Positions 18,109 through 27,750 of a stretch of 64,000 bases of DNA are shown here, one piece after another; position 1 is the stretch's first letter, and each line of letters begins with the position of its first letter. Where the stretch lies: NCBI GenBank assembly GCA_947500035.1, contig CANMQP010000005.1, forward strand, positions 682,001 through 746,000. The letters run 5' to 3'. The notes beneath the pieces were generated by a model. The model saw only the letters and a list, made by a program, of their open reading frames with translations. It was not told the DNA's origin and did not search any database. A program made the position numbers and the translations under genes. This stretch comes from an uncultured Kiloniellaceae bacterium. GTDB taxonomy: Bacteria; Pseudomonadota; Alphaproteobacteria; Kiloniellales; Kiloniellaceae.

Positions 18109-19227
18109 CTAATTGGTGATGTTCCTCGGAAAAACAAACGCTTGGCTGCGATCAAGGTAAACATCGAGCGCTTCACCCTCCGCCGGCAGGTATCGGCCGG
18201 GGATGCGCGCGTGCCAGTGAAGAGGATGTCCCCGGTACTGAACCTCTTGCGGCTCCGTCCCGCCTTCGCCTGCCGCTTCGCTGCCGTCATCGAGCTTAAG
18301 GTGCACCAGACTGCTCCGGCCGAGCATGCGTGCCGCGAGAACCGTAGCCGTGTTGTCCGCAGGTTCGTTGCTGCTTCCCGGCGTTTTCAGGCGCAACGCC
18401 TCCGGGCGCACCAGAACGCTGACCGGCGTGCCCTCGGCCATGTCGGTGGTCGGAATCGACCCGAAGGGGGTAGCGACCTGTCCTGCATGGCTTACGCCTT
18501 CCAACTCATTGGCTTCACCGAAGAAAGTCGTCACAAAAGCGTTGCGGGGCGCGAAATAGAGGTCGCTAGGCCGTCCCTCCTGCTCAATCCGGCCGTCACG
18601 CATCAGGGCAATCCGATCCGCCATAAACATGGCCTCTTCCGGATCGTGGGTCACCATCAGCGTTGCCGTCCCTGCGTCCTTGAGCACGTGCAGGGTCTCA
18701 TCCCGGACCTGGTGCCGCAGCCGGGCGTCCAACCCCGAAAAAGGTTCGTCCAGCAGCATGATCTTGGGTTGGGGGGCCAATGCCCTGGCCAGGGCAACGC
18801 GCTGCTGCTGGCCGCCTGAGAGCATATGGGGGAAGGCTTTCAGGTAGCCCTCCATACCGACCTGGGTCAGCGATGCTCTTACGCGCTCCGCGCGCTGATC
18901 GGCTGGCAGAGCCGAGATACCGAAAGCAACATTGTCGGCGATCGAGAGGTGTGGAAAGAGAGCAAAGTCCTGAAATACAAGACCGATACTCCGCTCTTCG
19001 GGAGCCAGATTCCGATGCGGTTCTCCCACCGTCTTGCCGTCAATCAGAATACGCCCCTGTTGAACCGCTTCCAGCCCGGCAGCTATACGCAAAGCAGTGG
19101 TTTTGCCACAGCCGGACGGGCCGAGAAGGCACAAAAGCTCGCCGGGTTTCACGGACAGCTCTATATCGTCGACCGCTCGAACCTCACCAAAAAAATGGCT
19201 GACATGCTCGAACTTGAGCGCGTCCAT
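18109..19227 (-). CDS. ABC transporter ATP-binding protein, iron/spermidine-type (FbpC-like), orphan
   Basis: 372-residue ATPase of the CUT1/FbpC-PotA group. Walker A GPSGCGKTTALRIAAG (about residues 36-51), Q-loop FQDFALFPHLS, signature LSGGQQQRVALARAL, Walker B MLLDEPFSGLD, switch HDPEEAMFMAD. A C-terminal TOBE-like domain (about residues 240-360) includes VLVRPEALRL. No permease or binding protein is adjacent, so partners must be elsewhere. It sits between scpB and tatA, genes that are usually close neighbours, so it looks inserted in the block. Confidence 0.9.
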   Translation of the reverse strand: MDALKFEHVSHFFGEVRAVDDIELSVKPGELLCLLGPSGCGKTTALRIAAGLEAVQQGRILIDGKTVGEPHRNLAPEERSIGLVFQDFALFPHLSIADNVAFGISALPADQRAERVRASLTQVGMEGYLKAFPHMLSGGQQQRVALARALAPQPKIMLLDEPFSGLDARLRHQVRDETLHVLKDAGTATLMVTHDPEEAMFMADRIALMRDGRIEQEGRPSDLYFAPRNAFVTTFFGEANELEGVSHAGQVATPFGSIPTTDMAEGTPVSVLVRPEALRLKTPGSSNEPADNTATVLAARMLGRSSLVHLKLDDGSEAAGEGGTEPQEVQYRGHPLHWHARIPGRYLPAEGEALDVYLDRSQAFVFPRNITN

Positions 19228-19414
19228 AAACTCTCTTTCGTCGAAATGGGGTCATAGACCCGAACGCCGGAATCCGCAGCGGAATGCCAAAAAATACCGG
19301 AAGCCGGTGTTTCTCCGCCGAAGACGTCGAGCAGAGGTAATGCCGCTGCGAATAAAAATCAATCTCTCAAAATGCCGCACAGCGTCATTTCGGCATGGGG
19401 CTACTGGTCACAGG

Positions 19415-20245
19415 TCACTCCGCAGGTTTTGGGTCCTGCAGCCCCCTGGCGTCCATAACCGCATCATGAATGTCTTCCAGGATGACTTCGACCTTGTCGC
19501 TGTCGTTCGCCGGTGTCTTCCCGGCGGCAAGGCTTTTGGCCGTTTCTGTCGTTTCGTCGGTTTCGGGAGCTACGACCTCAGATAAAGGCTCGCCGAAGTC
19601 TTCCGGCAGCAATTCGGTCGTTTCCTCCTCGTCATCCTCGTCTTCATCGGCGGTATCAACGCCTTCATCACCGGTTCCAAGAAGAACCCCGCGACCGCCA
19701 AGGGCGGTGATCGCGGGCCGGCTGTCCAACAGCCCGGCGGCTTTTAGTTCTTCGATGCCAGGAAGGGAATCAACCGAGTCCAGGCCGAAGTGATCCAGGA
19801 ACGCATCCGTCGTGCCCCAGGTCACCGGCCGTCCCGGCGTCTTGCGCCGCCCCTTCAGCTTGATCCAACCCGCCTCGAGCAGGGTATCCAACGTGCCTTT
19901 CGAGAGCGCGACGCCCCTGATTTCCTCGATTTCTCCGCGGGTTACCGGCTGATGGTAAGCCACGATCGAAAGGGTTTCGACCGCGGCGCGGGTCAGCTTT
20001 TTCACGGCCGTCGCCTCGATCTTCATATAAGGCGCGAGATCCTGGGCCGTACGAAAAGCCCAGGCGTCTGCGATCTGCAAGAGGTTAACACCACGGTTTT
20101 CGTAGAGCGCTTGAAGCTCGAGTATCAAGCCATTGATATCGGCGCCCTCCGGCAAATGCCGCTTTACGTCTTTCGCGGTGAGAGGCTTGGCCGAGCCGAA
20201 GAAAATCGCTTCCAGCAAGCGCAATTGATCAAAACGTTCGTTCAT
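19415..20245 (-). CDS. scpB: Segregation and condensation protein B
   Basis: Partner of ScpA and Smc in chromosome condensation. The winged-helix core covers about residues 1-180: LLEAIFFGSAKPLTAKDV, AWAFRTAQDLAPYM, LSIVAYHQPVTRGEIEEIRG, RPVTWGTTDAFLDHFGL. After that is a long acidic tail (GDEGVDTADEDEDDEEETT, to residue 276) that most ScpB lack. The start ATG overlaps the scpA stop by 4 bases. Confidence 0.93.
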   Translation of the reverse strand: MNERFDQLRLLEAIFFGSAKPLTAKDVKRHLPEGADINGLILELQALYENRGVNLLQIADAWAFRTAQDLAPYMKIEATAVKKLTRAAVETLSIVAYHQPVTRGEIEEIRGVALSKGTLDTLLEAGWIKLKGRRKTPGRPVTWGTTDAFLDHFGLDSVDSLPGIEELKAAGLLDSRPAITALGGRGVLLGTGDEGVDTADEDEDDEEETTELLPEDFGEPLSEVVAPETDETTETAKSLAAGKTPANDSDKVEVILEDIHDAVMDARGLQDPKPAE

Positions 20246-21060
20246 GACCGGTCCCGGATATCTTCATCGACGCCACGGAAGTAGATCTCTCCGAACATTC
20301 CGTCTTGCCGGATCTGCAGTTTGCCCTCACGGCAGAGTTCAAGCGAGGCAACAAAAGTGGTCGCAACCGCCGAGCGCCGGACCAGGGGGTCCCGTAAATC
20401 GGCGGGCAGGAAGGAGCTCAGCGTTTTCCAGTTCGGCGTGGCGCCCAGCAGCGTTGTGAGGCGCTGTAGAGCATCATCGACTGTGTAGAGCTCGGTCGCT
20501 TGAATATGCAGGCTGGAAACCTCGTTGCGCACCCGGTTCTTCGCATAGGCGCGCAAAAGCTCAAGCAAGGACACATCGAATGTGGTCGTCGTTTCGGTGC
20601 GTAGCTGCTGCGGCTCGCCGCGCACGAAAATACCCTGGCCCAGGCGCGGACGCTCCGTAAGCAGCTTGCCAGCTTTCTGCATGGCTTCAAGACGTTGGAG
20701 CTGAAACTTAAGGGCCGCGGCCATCTCAGCGCCGCTGGGTTCATCGTCTCCGGCGGGTTCGGGCAGCATCAGGCGCGATTTAAGGTAGGCCAGCCAGGCA
20801 GCCATGACCAGATAGTCCGCGGCCAGCTCCAGACGCACCTTGCGGGCTTCGCGCACGAACTCCAGATACTGATCGGCGAGCGCCAGGATCGAGATCCCGG
20901 TCAGATCGACCTTCTGATCCCGGGCGAGCTGGAGCAGGACGTCAATCGGGCCCTCATAGCCGTCCAGATCGAGAATCAGCCCGTCGCCCCGCTTGGGCTG
21001 CAAGCCGGAATCCTCTTCGAAGGCGTCTTGGCCGTCTGTTATGTCCTCAGTCTCGGACAC
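20242..21060 (-). CDS. scpA: Segregation and condensation protein A
   Basis: Kleisin subunit of the bacterial Smc complex. YEGPIDVLLQLARDQKVDLTGISILALADQYL is the N-terminal kleisin block that binds the Smc neck; AADYLVMAAWLAYLKSRLMLP follows; the C-terminal winged helix has VVTFVASLEL-like TTFVASLELCREGKLQIRQDGMFGEI. An in-frame ATG at 21105 would add 15 poorly conserved residues; GTG 21060, preceded by an AGGGGCAGG site, is preferred (272 residues). Coupled to scpB. Confidence 0.93.
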   Translation of the reverse strand: MSETEDITDGQDAFEEDSGLQPKRGDGLILDLDGYEGPIDVLLQLARDQKVDLTGISILALADQYLEFVREARKVRLELAADYLVMAAWLAYLKSRLMLPEPAGDDEPSGAEMAAALKFQLQRLEAMQKAGKLLTERPRLGQGIFVRGEPQQLRTETTTTFDVSLLELLRAYAKNRVRNEVSSLHIQATELYTVDDALQRLTTLLGATPNWKTLSSFLPADLRDPLVRRSAVATTFVASLELCREGKLQIRQDGMFGEIYFRGVDEDIRDRS

Positions 21061-21108
21061 CCCTGCCCCTCTAAATATCGCGCACGTACGCGCCTGCACC
21101 CACAATAT

Positions 21109-21792
21109 CTACAATAAGCCCGCCAGTGAGTAAAAAAATCTAACGAGCACTTCAATCGGCGGCCATATGATCCAACCGATGACATTGACATACTGGCCGT
21201 ACTGGCCTGCCAAAGTTGGGAGAAGGATCAGACCGATCAAAATAAAGAAGCCAAAGCGCTCGACGGAGGCCAAGCGCACAGCAAGCGGATATGGCAGCAA
21301 GCCTACAGCGACTCTTCCACCGTCAAGCGGCGGCAAAGGCAGCATATTGAAAACGGCCAGTATAACATTGATAAAAATTGCATTTCTCAAATTTTCCGCG
21401 AGCCAATCCGCCGATAAATCGGGGAATAAAGGCAGCAGGTGATAGAGTAACGCGGCAAGAGTCGCCAAGATGATGTTCGCTGCCGGTCCCGCCGCTGCGA
21501 CAAGCACCATGTCCCGCCTCGGGTTATGGAGCCGGCCGAATTTCACAGGAACGGGTTTGGCCCAACCGAAAAGGAACCCCGCCCCGCTGAGCAGCAACAT
21601 GGCCGGCAGGATCACTGTCCCGAAGGGGTCTACGTGCCGTATTGGGTTAAAATTAACCCGCCCTAAGCGGTAGGCAGTATCGTCGCCGAGCTTCCAGGCC
21701 GCATAGCCGTGCGCCGCTTCGTGGAAAGTGATCGCCAGTAGAACAGGCAGCGCCCACACCGAGATGTCGTGCAAAAGTGACGAAATGTCCAA
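21109..21792 (-). CDS. Site-2 protease family (M50) membrane metalloprotease
   Basis: 227 residues with four to five transmembrane helices. The zinc motif HEAAH is at about residues 24-28 within the first helix (AITFHEAAHGYAAWKLGDD), and the third ligand motif is NMLPLPPLDGGRV (about residues 165-177). It belongs to the compact S2P group without PDZ domain. The substrate is unknown. It lies just upstream of scpA in the same direction, with the ends 48 bases apart. Confidence 0.9.
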   Translation of the reverse strand: MDISSLLHDISVWALPVLLAITFHEAAHGYAAWKLGDDTAYRLGRVNFNPIRHVDPFGTVILPAMLLLSGAGFLFGWAKPVPVKFGRLHNPRRDMVLVAAAGPAANIILATLAALLYHLLPLFPDLSADWLAENLRNAIFINVILAVFNMLPLPPLDGGRVAVGLLPYPLAVRLASVERFGFFILIGLILLPTLAGQYGQYVNVIGWIIWPPIEVLVRFFYSLAGLL

Positions 21793-21866
21793 ACTCTATT
21801 CCTCATTGCGCCCTGTGCAGATACTTCGTACCGCCTTGCGACAATCCCAATCAATTCAGAGAAGCT

Positions 21867-22895
21867 CTATTCGCTGCCGAGTATCTCGTTTAAGCGCGCA
21901 CGGGCCTCTTTGAAAGCGAAATCCTCGGCATTGCCGAGGCGCTTGTCGGCCGCCATCGCCCGGTTCCGCGCTTCTTCGCTCATAATCCGCGAATTGGCGG
22001 CAACTGCCTTCATCTCGTCGGCTTTGCCGTTGCAATGCAGCGCAATATCGCAGCCTGCTGTCATGGCCGCCGCGGTCCGTTGGCCCAGATCGCCCGAGAG
22101 GGCTTCCATGGAGAGGTCGTCTGTCAGCAGCAGGCCCTTGAAGCCGATATAGTCACGGATGACCTCTTCCATCACTTTCGGCGAAGCGGTCGCGGGGCGG
22201 TCGGGATCCACGGCCGTATAGACCACATGTCCTGTCATCGCCCAGGGGGCATCCGCGCGCAAGCGGAAAGGCTCGAAATCGGTTTCTTTCAGCTCGTCCA
22301 GCGAGGCCGTGACAACCGGCAGCGACAAGTGGCTGTCGACCATGGCCCTGCCATGGCCGGGCATGTGTTTGATCACGGGCATGACCTGCGCCGAAAGGCA
22401 GGCATCGATGCAGATTTTTCCAAGTTTTGCGGCCACTTCGGGCTCCGAGCCAAAAGCGCGGTCGCCAATCACATCGTGCGCGCCGGGGAATGCGAGATCG
22501 AGCGACGGGATACAGTTGACGTTCAAGCCGACGTCTCTGAGCTCCGCGGAGAGCAAGAGCGAATTCAGGCGCACGGCCTCTTCCGCAAGCGCAGGGTCTT
22601 CCTCCATGAGGCCACCCAGGCGCCCTGGCGCCGGCGCAGCCCGCCAATGCGGTGGCTTTAGCCGGGTCACCCGGCCACCCTCCTGGTCCACCAGGATCGG
22701 CGCATCCTCGCGGCCGATCGCCTCCCGCAGGTCGTAGGTCAGGTGGCGAAGTTGCTCCGGTGTCTCGCAGTTCCGCTTGAAGAGGATGAAACCGAAGGGA
22801 TTGGCGTCGGCAAAAAAGTCCCGTTCCCAGTCACTTAGAACCGGCCCTTCACAACCAAAGATGACGGCGGATGTGTCCGTAGGCAGCGTTTTCAT
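21867..22895 (-). CDS. nagZ: Beta-N-acetylhexosaminidase NagZ
   Basis: Cytoplasmic glycoside hydrolase family 3 enzyme that removes GlcNAc from recycled muropeptides. 342 residues: VDQEGGRVTRLKPPHW, NCIPSLDL, KHMPGHGRAMVDSHLSLP with the catalytic His/Asp dyad region, and LLTDDLSMEALSG with the nucleophile Asp. Next to a SPOR cell-wall protein, as is normal for the group. Length matches the family. Confidence 0.95.
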   Translation of the reverse strand: MKTLPTDTSAVIFGCEGPVLSDWERDFFADANPFGFILFKRNCETPEQLRHLTYDLREAIGREDAPILVDQEGGRVTRLKPPHWRAAPAPGRLGGLMEEDPALAEEAVRLNSLLLSAELRDVGLNVNCIPSLDLAFPGAHDVIGDRAFGSEPEVAAKLGKICIDACLSAQVMPVIKHMPGHGRAMVDSHLSLPVVTASLDELKETDFEPFRLRADAPWAMTGHVVYTAVDPDRPATASPKVMEEVIRDYIGFKGLLLTDDLSMEALSGDLGQRTAAAMTAGCDIALHCNGKADEMKAVAANSRIMSEEARNRAMAADKRLGNAEDFAFKEARARLNEILGSE

Positions 22896-22900
22896 TTCGG

Positions 22901-24052
22901 TTAACGGCGCTTAACCAAACAGTCTTGTTTGGCTGCTTTCAATTGGGCGCAGAGATCCTGTGCTGTCGCCTTGGTCGGAAAAGGTCCGGTCTGCAGGCGA
23001 TAGCGGGTTCCGATCCCGTCGATCTCGGCTTTTTCCACAATTGCTTTCATTTGCGCGAGTAAGCCTTTGTTTGCGTTCTGAATTCTCTGCCACTCGGTAA
23101 GGGCAAGCGCTTCCGAGCGCAAAGATGCGAGCTGCAGGACATAGCCGCTGTCCGTCGGAACCTTGGCAAGCTGTGTCGCGGCAGGCTTTGGAGCGGCAGG
23201 CTCGGGCCGTGCCGCAGGTTTCGGTGCTTCAGCCACGACAGGCGCCACAGGCGTGGGCTTGACGGCCGGTGCATCCGGAATTGCCGAAGCGGCAGACGGC
23301 GCCTCGGCGGCTTTTTCCGTCTCCGCCTCGGTTTTTTTATCCACCGATGCGTTTCCGACTGTGCTGGCCGCTGATGTGCCTGCTGTGCCGCTACCTGTGC
23401 CGGAGGTCACAGCGGATTCGGCCGTGTCGGAAAGTGCCTCGGCATCATCGTTTAACCGCGACGCGGAGTCTGCATCGCCCTCTTCAGTGACAACAACGGG
23501 GGCGTCTTCGTTGTTTCTGAGGGCATTATCACTATTCGTTGCGCTATTGCTGGAAGCCAACGGCAGAGGCGCTTCGGGCGGCGGGAGCAGGCGTTCGACC
23601 TGTGGCTTCTCCGGATCGGGGTTCAGGATCAACTTGTCCTGATGCTCAACCTGCATTCCGCCAGGATTCTCGGGCTTCGTCTTTACGGGTTCAGGGTCAG
23701 CCTGAATGAGTTCCACGGTCTGCTGACGATCTGACGATGTCCCCGGATCCAGGAAGGCAAACCAGACCACGCCGCCAAAGGCCGCGAGGATAACAAGCGC
23801 TATGCCAACGGGCATGAGGCGGGAACGGCGCCTTTGGTCCCGCTCGTTGTCAGCCGTATCTTGAACAAAATCGTCCATCTCTATTCCTTGGTCATAGCCG
23901 GGGTCATAGCCGGAATTTCGGCCCGGATCTAAACTTTCGCCAGCAACTAACGGCCTTGCCGTAGCCGGCGCCTCAGCCCGGGGGCCAGTCTTCAAACCGT
24001 CCAGAGCGCGTTCGAACCTGCGAAATGCATCCGAGCCGCGATCGACCGGCAC
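22901..24052 (-). CDS. SPOR-domain inner-membrane protein
   Basis: 383 residues. A cytoplasmic N-terminus, one transmembrane helix (VGIALVILAAFGGVVWFAFL, about residues 83-102), a long Ala/Pro/Glu-rich periplasmic linker, and a C-terminal SPOR domain (about residues 305-383: SGYVLQLASLRSEALAL, GTRYRLQTGPFPTKATAQ). SPOR binds glycan strands lacking stem peptides, typically at the division site. The start overlaps the argS stop by one base; nagZ follows after 5 bases. Confidence 0.92.
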   Translation of the reverse strand: MPVDRGSDAFRRFERALDGLKTGPRAEAPATARPLVAGESLDPGRNSGYDPGYDQGIEMDDFVQDTADNERDQRRRSRLMPVGIALVILAAFGGVVWFAFLDPGTSSDRQQTVELIQADPEPVKTKPENPGGMQVEHQDKLILNPDPEKPQVERLLPPPEAPLPLASSNSATNSDNALRNNEDAPVVVTEEGDADSASRLNDDAEALSDTAESAVTSGTGSGTAGTSAASTVGNASVDKKTEAETEKAAEAPSAASAIPDAPAVKPTPVAPVVAEAPKPAARPEPAAPKPAATQLAKVPTDSGYVLQLASLRSEALALTEWQRIQNANKGLLAQMKAIVEKAEIDGIGTRYRLQTGPFPTKATAQDLCAQLKAAKQDCLVKRR

Positions 24053-25806
24053 TAGTGCATCTCCTCAGCCGGTTCGACACCGAACACCTCAAGACCGGAG
24101 GCGATCACCAGCGCAACTGAGCGCACCAACGCCAGCCTTGCCTGCGTCAGTTCCGGTTCGCCCGGGCGGATGAAGCGCAGATGGGCATTATCGTTGCCGC
24201 TGTGCCAAAGTCCGTGAAAAGCAGCCGCAAGATCATAAAGGTAAAAGGCTACCCTGTGAGGCTCATGCGCCTCCGCTGCGCTCTCCACCAGCCTGGGCCA
24301 TTCGGCGAGCAGCTTCATAACAGCAAGCTCCCCCGAGTCGGTCAACAGCTTGAGATCACTGGAGGCCAAGGATACATCATCTAGTGCCAAACCGGAAAAG
24401 ACTTGTGCGGCTTCACGAGCCACCGAGCGCGAGCGGGCATGGGCGTAATTCACATAGAAAACCGGATTGTCCCGGCTCTTCTCGAGAACGTTTTCCAGAT
24501 CAAAATCCAGCGTCGCATCGTTCTTTCGGGTCAGCATGATGAAGCGCACGACGTCCTTGCCGACTTCGTCGATAACCTCTTGCAGCGTGACGAAATTACC
24601 GGAACGCTTCGACATTTTGACCATTTCGCCGCCGCGCATCAGCTTCACGAGCTGGCAAATCTTGACGTCCAGCACACCCTCGCCGCCGGTCAGCGCCGAG
24701 ACCGCGGCCTGCATCCGCTTCACGTAACCGCCGTGATCCGCGCCCCAGACATTGATCATGGTACGCCCGCCACGATTAAACTTATCAAGGTGATAGGCGA
24801 TATCGTTTGCGAAATAGGTCAGACTGCCGTCCGACTTCAGCAATGGCCGGTCGACATCGTCGCCGAATTCCGTTGCCTTGAAGAGGGTCAGCGGCACGGG
24901 CTCCCAATCATCGGGTTTCTTGCCTTTGGGCGGCTCCAGCACGCCAACATAGACGAGACCCCGGTCTTGGAGCGTCCTGATCGCGGCTTCGACCCCGCCG
25001 TTCTCAACCAGATTGCGCTCCGAGGAGAATACGTCATGTCTCACGCCAAGAGCCGCGAGATTCTGGCGCACCAGATCCATCAGCGCGTCAATCGCGAAGC
25101 GCCTCACCTCGGGCAGCCACTCCTCCTCCGAAGTTTTACACCACTTTCCGCCGTCTCGCGCCGCAAGCGCCTTGCCGACGTCCTTCAGGTATTCGCCCGG
25201 ATAGAGCCCTTCAGGAATCTCACCGATGTCCTCGCCGAGCGCCTCCCGGTAGCGCAGAAACGCGGAACGGGCCAATACATCGACCTGGGCACCGGCATCG
25301 TTGATGTAGTACTCGCGGATAACGTTGTAGCCCGCCTTGGCGATCAGAGAAGCCAGGGCGTCGCCCACCACCGCGCCCCGCGCGTGCCCCACGGTTAGCG
25401 GGCCCGTCGGATTGGCGGAAACAAATTCCACATTGACCGTTTGACCGGCCCCAATCGTCGAATCACCGTAGCGGGTCCCTGATTTCAGGATATCGCCCAG
25501 ACAACCGCGCCAGACATCGCTGTTCAGCGTGACGTTAATGAAACCCGGTCCGGCGATCTCAACCTTCTCGACCGATGGCAGATCGCGCAGGCGTGTTGCC
25601 AGGTTTTCCGCCAAATCACGCGGCTTCTGGCCGGCCTGTTTGGCCAGAACCATCGCGGCGTTGGTCGCGATGTCGCCGTGAGCGCGTTCGCGCGGTGGCT
25701 CCGCTGAGACGCGGGCAAATTCGAGACCATCGGGCAGCTGACCGGCCTGTGTCATATCTCCAAGCGCGGTGAGAATAGAATCTCTGAAGGATCTAAAAAC
25801 GTTCAT
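24052..25806 (-). CDS. argS: Arginyl-tRNA synthetase
   Basis: Class I synthetase of 584 residues. N-terminal add-on domain, HIGH-type motif in [14 protein letters not shown] (about residues 128-141), [27 protein letters not shown], and [12 protein letters not shown] carrying a KMSKS-like loop, then the C-terminal anticodon-binding helical domain ending in FFDDV-like VEPAEEMH. Length and order (dgt-argS-SPOR-nagZ) are standard for Alphaproteobacteria. Confidence 0.97.
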   Translation of the reverse strand: MNVFRSFRDSILTALGDMTQAGQLPDGLEFARVSAEPPRERAHGDIATNAAMVLAKQAGQKPRDLAENLATRLRDLPSVEKVEIAGPGFINVTLNSDVWRGCLGDILKSGTRYGDSTIGAGQTVNVEFVSANPTGPLTVGHARGAVVGDALASLIAKAGYNVIREYYINDAGAQVDVLARSAFLRYREALGEDIGEIPEGLYPGEYLKDVGKALAARDGGKWCKTSEEEWLPEVRRFAIDALMDLVRQNLAALGVRHDVFSSERNLVENGGVEAAIRTLQDRGLVYVGVLEPPKGKKPDDWEPVPLTLFKATEFGDDVDRPLLKSDGSLTYFANDIAYHLDKFNRGGRTMINVWGADHGGYVKRMQAAVSALTGGEGVLDVKICQLVKLMRGGEMVKMSKRSGNFVTLQEVIDEVGKDVVRFIMLTRKNDATLDFDLENVLEKSRDNPVFYVNYAHARSRSVAREAAQVFSGLALDDVSLASSDLKLLTDSGELAVMKLLAEWPRLVESAAEAHEPHRVAFYLYDLAAAFHGLWHSGNDNAHLRFIRPGEPELTQARLALVRSVALVIASGLEVFGVEPAEEMH

Positions 25807-25844
25807 TTTATTGAATTTCTAGCCAATTCGATATGTTGGGTCAG

Positions 25845-27059
25845 TCAGTTTCCCTGACCAGCGGTCGAGGCTTCCTGGCCGATCAGACGCTCATGTTGTT
25901 GCATTGCAAAACGGTCAGTCATCCCTGCGATATAGTCCGCGATCAGCCGCGCCCTGCCCTTTTCGTCGAGACTTCCCGTTTCGTCACGCCATTCGTGCGG
26001 CAGCGATGCCGGGTGAACCTGAAAATGCTGAAAGAGGTCTTTGACAACCCCTTTGACCTCGTTGGTCATGCGCATCACGCGATCGTGGCGGTACATCCGT
26101 GAAAAGAGGAATGAACGCAGAACGCGCTCGTTCTCTCTCATCTCTTTGGAAAAGGCAACGACAGGATGGCTCAATGCCCGGATATCCGCCGCTTTTTGCG
26201 GCGCAGCCGCATCCAGGCGGCGCTGAGTTTCCGCCAAGAGGTCGTTGACCATGCGATCGATCAGCCGCCGGACGGATTCGTGAATCAGGCTGGTTTCATC
26301 GATTCCGGGATAGGTCTTAGCGACATGAGAGAAAGTAGGTCCAACCAGCGGGATTTCCTGGAGGTCTTCCACTGTGAAGAGCCCGGCCCGCAATCCGTCA
26401 TCAATATCGTGATTGTTGTAGGCGATATCATCGGCCAGGGCGGCAACCTGTGCTTCCGGTCCGGCAAAGGTTCCAACCTCCAGATCGAAGTCCCTGCAGA
26501 AGGCGGCGATAAAGCGCCCTGCTCCTCCCTTTTTTGTTTCTTTCTCACCGGCGTTGGGACCTTCCAGGGGACCATTGTGCTTTACAATGCCCTCCAGGGT
26601 CTCCCAGGTCAGATTCAGGCCCCTGAAGTGGGCGTAGCGGTTTTCGAGATCTGTAACGATGCGAAAGGTCTGTTCATTGTGGTCGAACCCGCCATAGGGC
26701 GCCATCATGTCACCCAGAATATCCTCACCGGCATGGCCGAAAGGCGTATGTCCCAGATCGTGCGCCAGCGCGATCGCTTCCGCGAGATCTTCGTTCAAGC
26801 GCAAAGCCCGGCTGATACTCCTGGCAATCTGAGCAACTTCGATGGAATGGGTCAGACGCGTACGGAAATGATCGCCTTCGTGATAGACGAACACCTGGGT
26901 CTTGTATTGCAAACGCCGAAATGCGCCGGAGTGGATCACCCTGTCCCGGTCCCGCTGGTAACAGGAACGGGTCGGGCTTTCCGGTTCGGCCACGCGGCGC
27001 CCGCGCGATTCGCCGGGATAGCAGGCGTAAGGCGCCAGATTTGCTGAGGAATCCAACAT
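25845..27059 (-). CDS. dgt: dGTPase-like dNTP triphosphohydrolase
   Basis: 404-residue HD-domain enzyme that splits dNTPs into nucleoside and triphosphate. The metal site is visible: H in RTRLTHSIEVAQIAR (about residue 70), HD in ALAHDLGHTPFGHAGE, and D in ADDIAYNNHDIDDGL. The RDRDRVIHSGAFRRLQYKTQVF block marks the dGTPase family type 2. First gene of the dgt-argS-SPOR-nagZ run; divergent from erpA. Confidence 0.94.
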   Translation of the reverse strand: MLDSSANLAPYACYPGESRGRRVAEPESPTRSCYQRDRDRVIHSGAFRRLQYKTQVFVYHEGDHFRTRLTHSIEVAQIARSISRALRLNEDLAEAIALAHDLGHTPFGHAGEDILGDMMAPYGGFDHNEQTFRIVTDLENRYAHFRGLNLTWETLEGIVKHNGPLEGPNAGEKETKKGGAGRFIAAFCRDFDLEVGTFAGPEAQVAALADDIAYNNHDIDDGLRAGLFTVEDLQEIPLVGPTFSHVAKTYPGIDETSLIHESVRRLIDRMVNDLLAETQRRLDAAAPQKAADIRALSHPVVAFSKEMRENERVLRSFLFSRMYRHDRVMRMTNEVKGVVKDLFQHFQVHPASLPHEWRDETGSLDEKGRARLIADYIAGMTDRFAMQQHERLIGQEASTAGQGN

Positions 27060-27173
27060 GCGCGGACACTAACGTTTCCGACCGCGCAGACGCAACGGCA
27101 GAACCGCAAGAAGGACGGGTTTTCACAACTTTGTCTGACTTTAGGGACAATAGCTGAGAATCCAGGTGATGAA

Positions 27174-27201
27174 TTGACAGTGCCTAACTTTTTCCTAAAT
27201 A
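27174..27201 (+). promoter_or_regulatory. Candidate erpA promoter
   Basis: TTGACA (27174-27179) and TAAATA (27196-27201), 16-base spacer, about 70 bases upstream of the erpA start in the gap between divergent dgt and erpA. Confidence 0.4.
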
Positions 27202-27272
27202 AGGAAGTCTAGATTTTGCTGTCACGAGCCATAAGAGCTATAGTGGCTGGAGATTAATTCGGAGGAATTGGA

Positions 27273-27629
27273 ATGAGCGACGTCCTCGATGTCGTCAAGC
27301 AACCTGAAGTGACCCTTTCCGCGTCGGCGGCCAAGCGAATCGCCTGGCTGATCGAGCAGGAAGATCAATCTGATCTGATGATGCGGGTTTCTGTGTCCGG
27401 AGGCGGTTGCTCGGGCTTTCAGTACGGTTTCTCGTTTGACGACACCTTCAACGGGGACGACAGGCGCTTTGAGCGCGACGGCGTGTCCGTTGTCATCGAT
27501 GAGACTTCCCTTGAGCTTCTTGGGGGCGCGGAGATTGATTTCGTCGAGGACCTGATCGGCGCTTCTTTCCAGATCGTAAATCCGAATGCGACCTCTTCCT
27601 GCGGATGCGGCTCCTCTTTTTCGATATAA
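27273..27629 (+). CDS. erpA: Iron-sulfur cluster insertion protein ErpA
   Basis: A-type Fe-S carrier, 118 residues. The three ligand cysteines are visible: GGGCSGFQYGF and the C-terminal CGCGSSFSI. The LSASAAKRIAWLI start and VDFVEDLIGASFQIVNPNA block are typical of ErpA/IscA. A strong site GGAGGA precedes the ATG. The next gene (xth) is 121 bases downstream on the same strand. Confidence 0.94.
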   Translation: MSDVLDVVKQPEVTLSASAAKRIAWLIEQEDQSDLMMRVSVSGGGCSGFQYGFSFDDTFNGDDRRFERDGVSVVIDETSLELLGGAEIDFVEDLIGASFQIVNPNATSSCGCGSSFSI

Positions 27630-27750
27630 ACCCAGACTGTTGCCGGTTTTGCCTGGGGTCGCGTTGGTGTGTTTTTTTATGCCGGAGCCATCTTCAGTTC
27701 TTTCACAATAAGGGTCGCTGACAGGCGGCCTTCCTTTTTTGCGGGGGCAC

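Noticed and set aside
24403-25398. 331-residue plus-strand ORF inside argS
   Set aside because: It is the antisense shadow of a certain arginyl-tRNA synthetase gene and has no recognisable domain.
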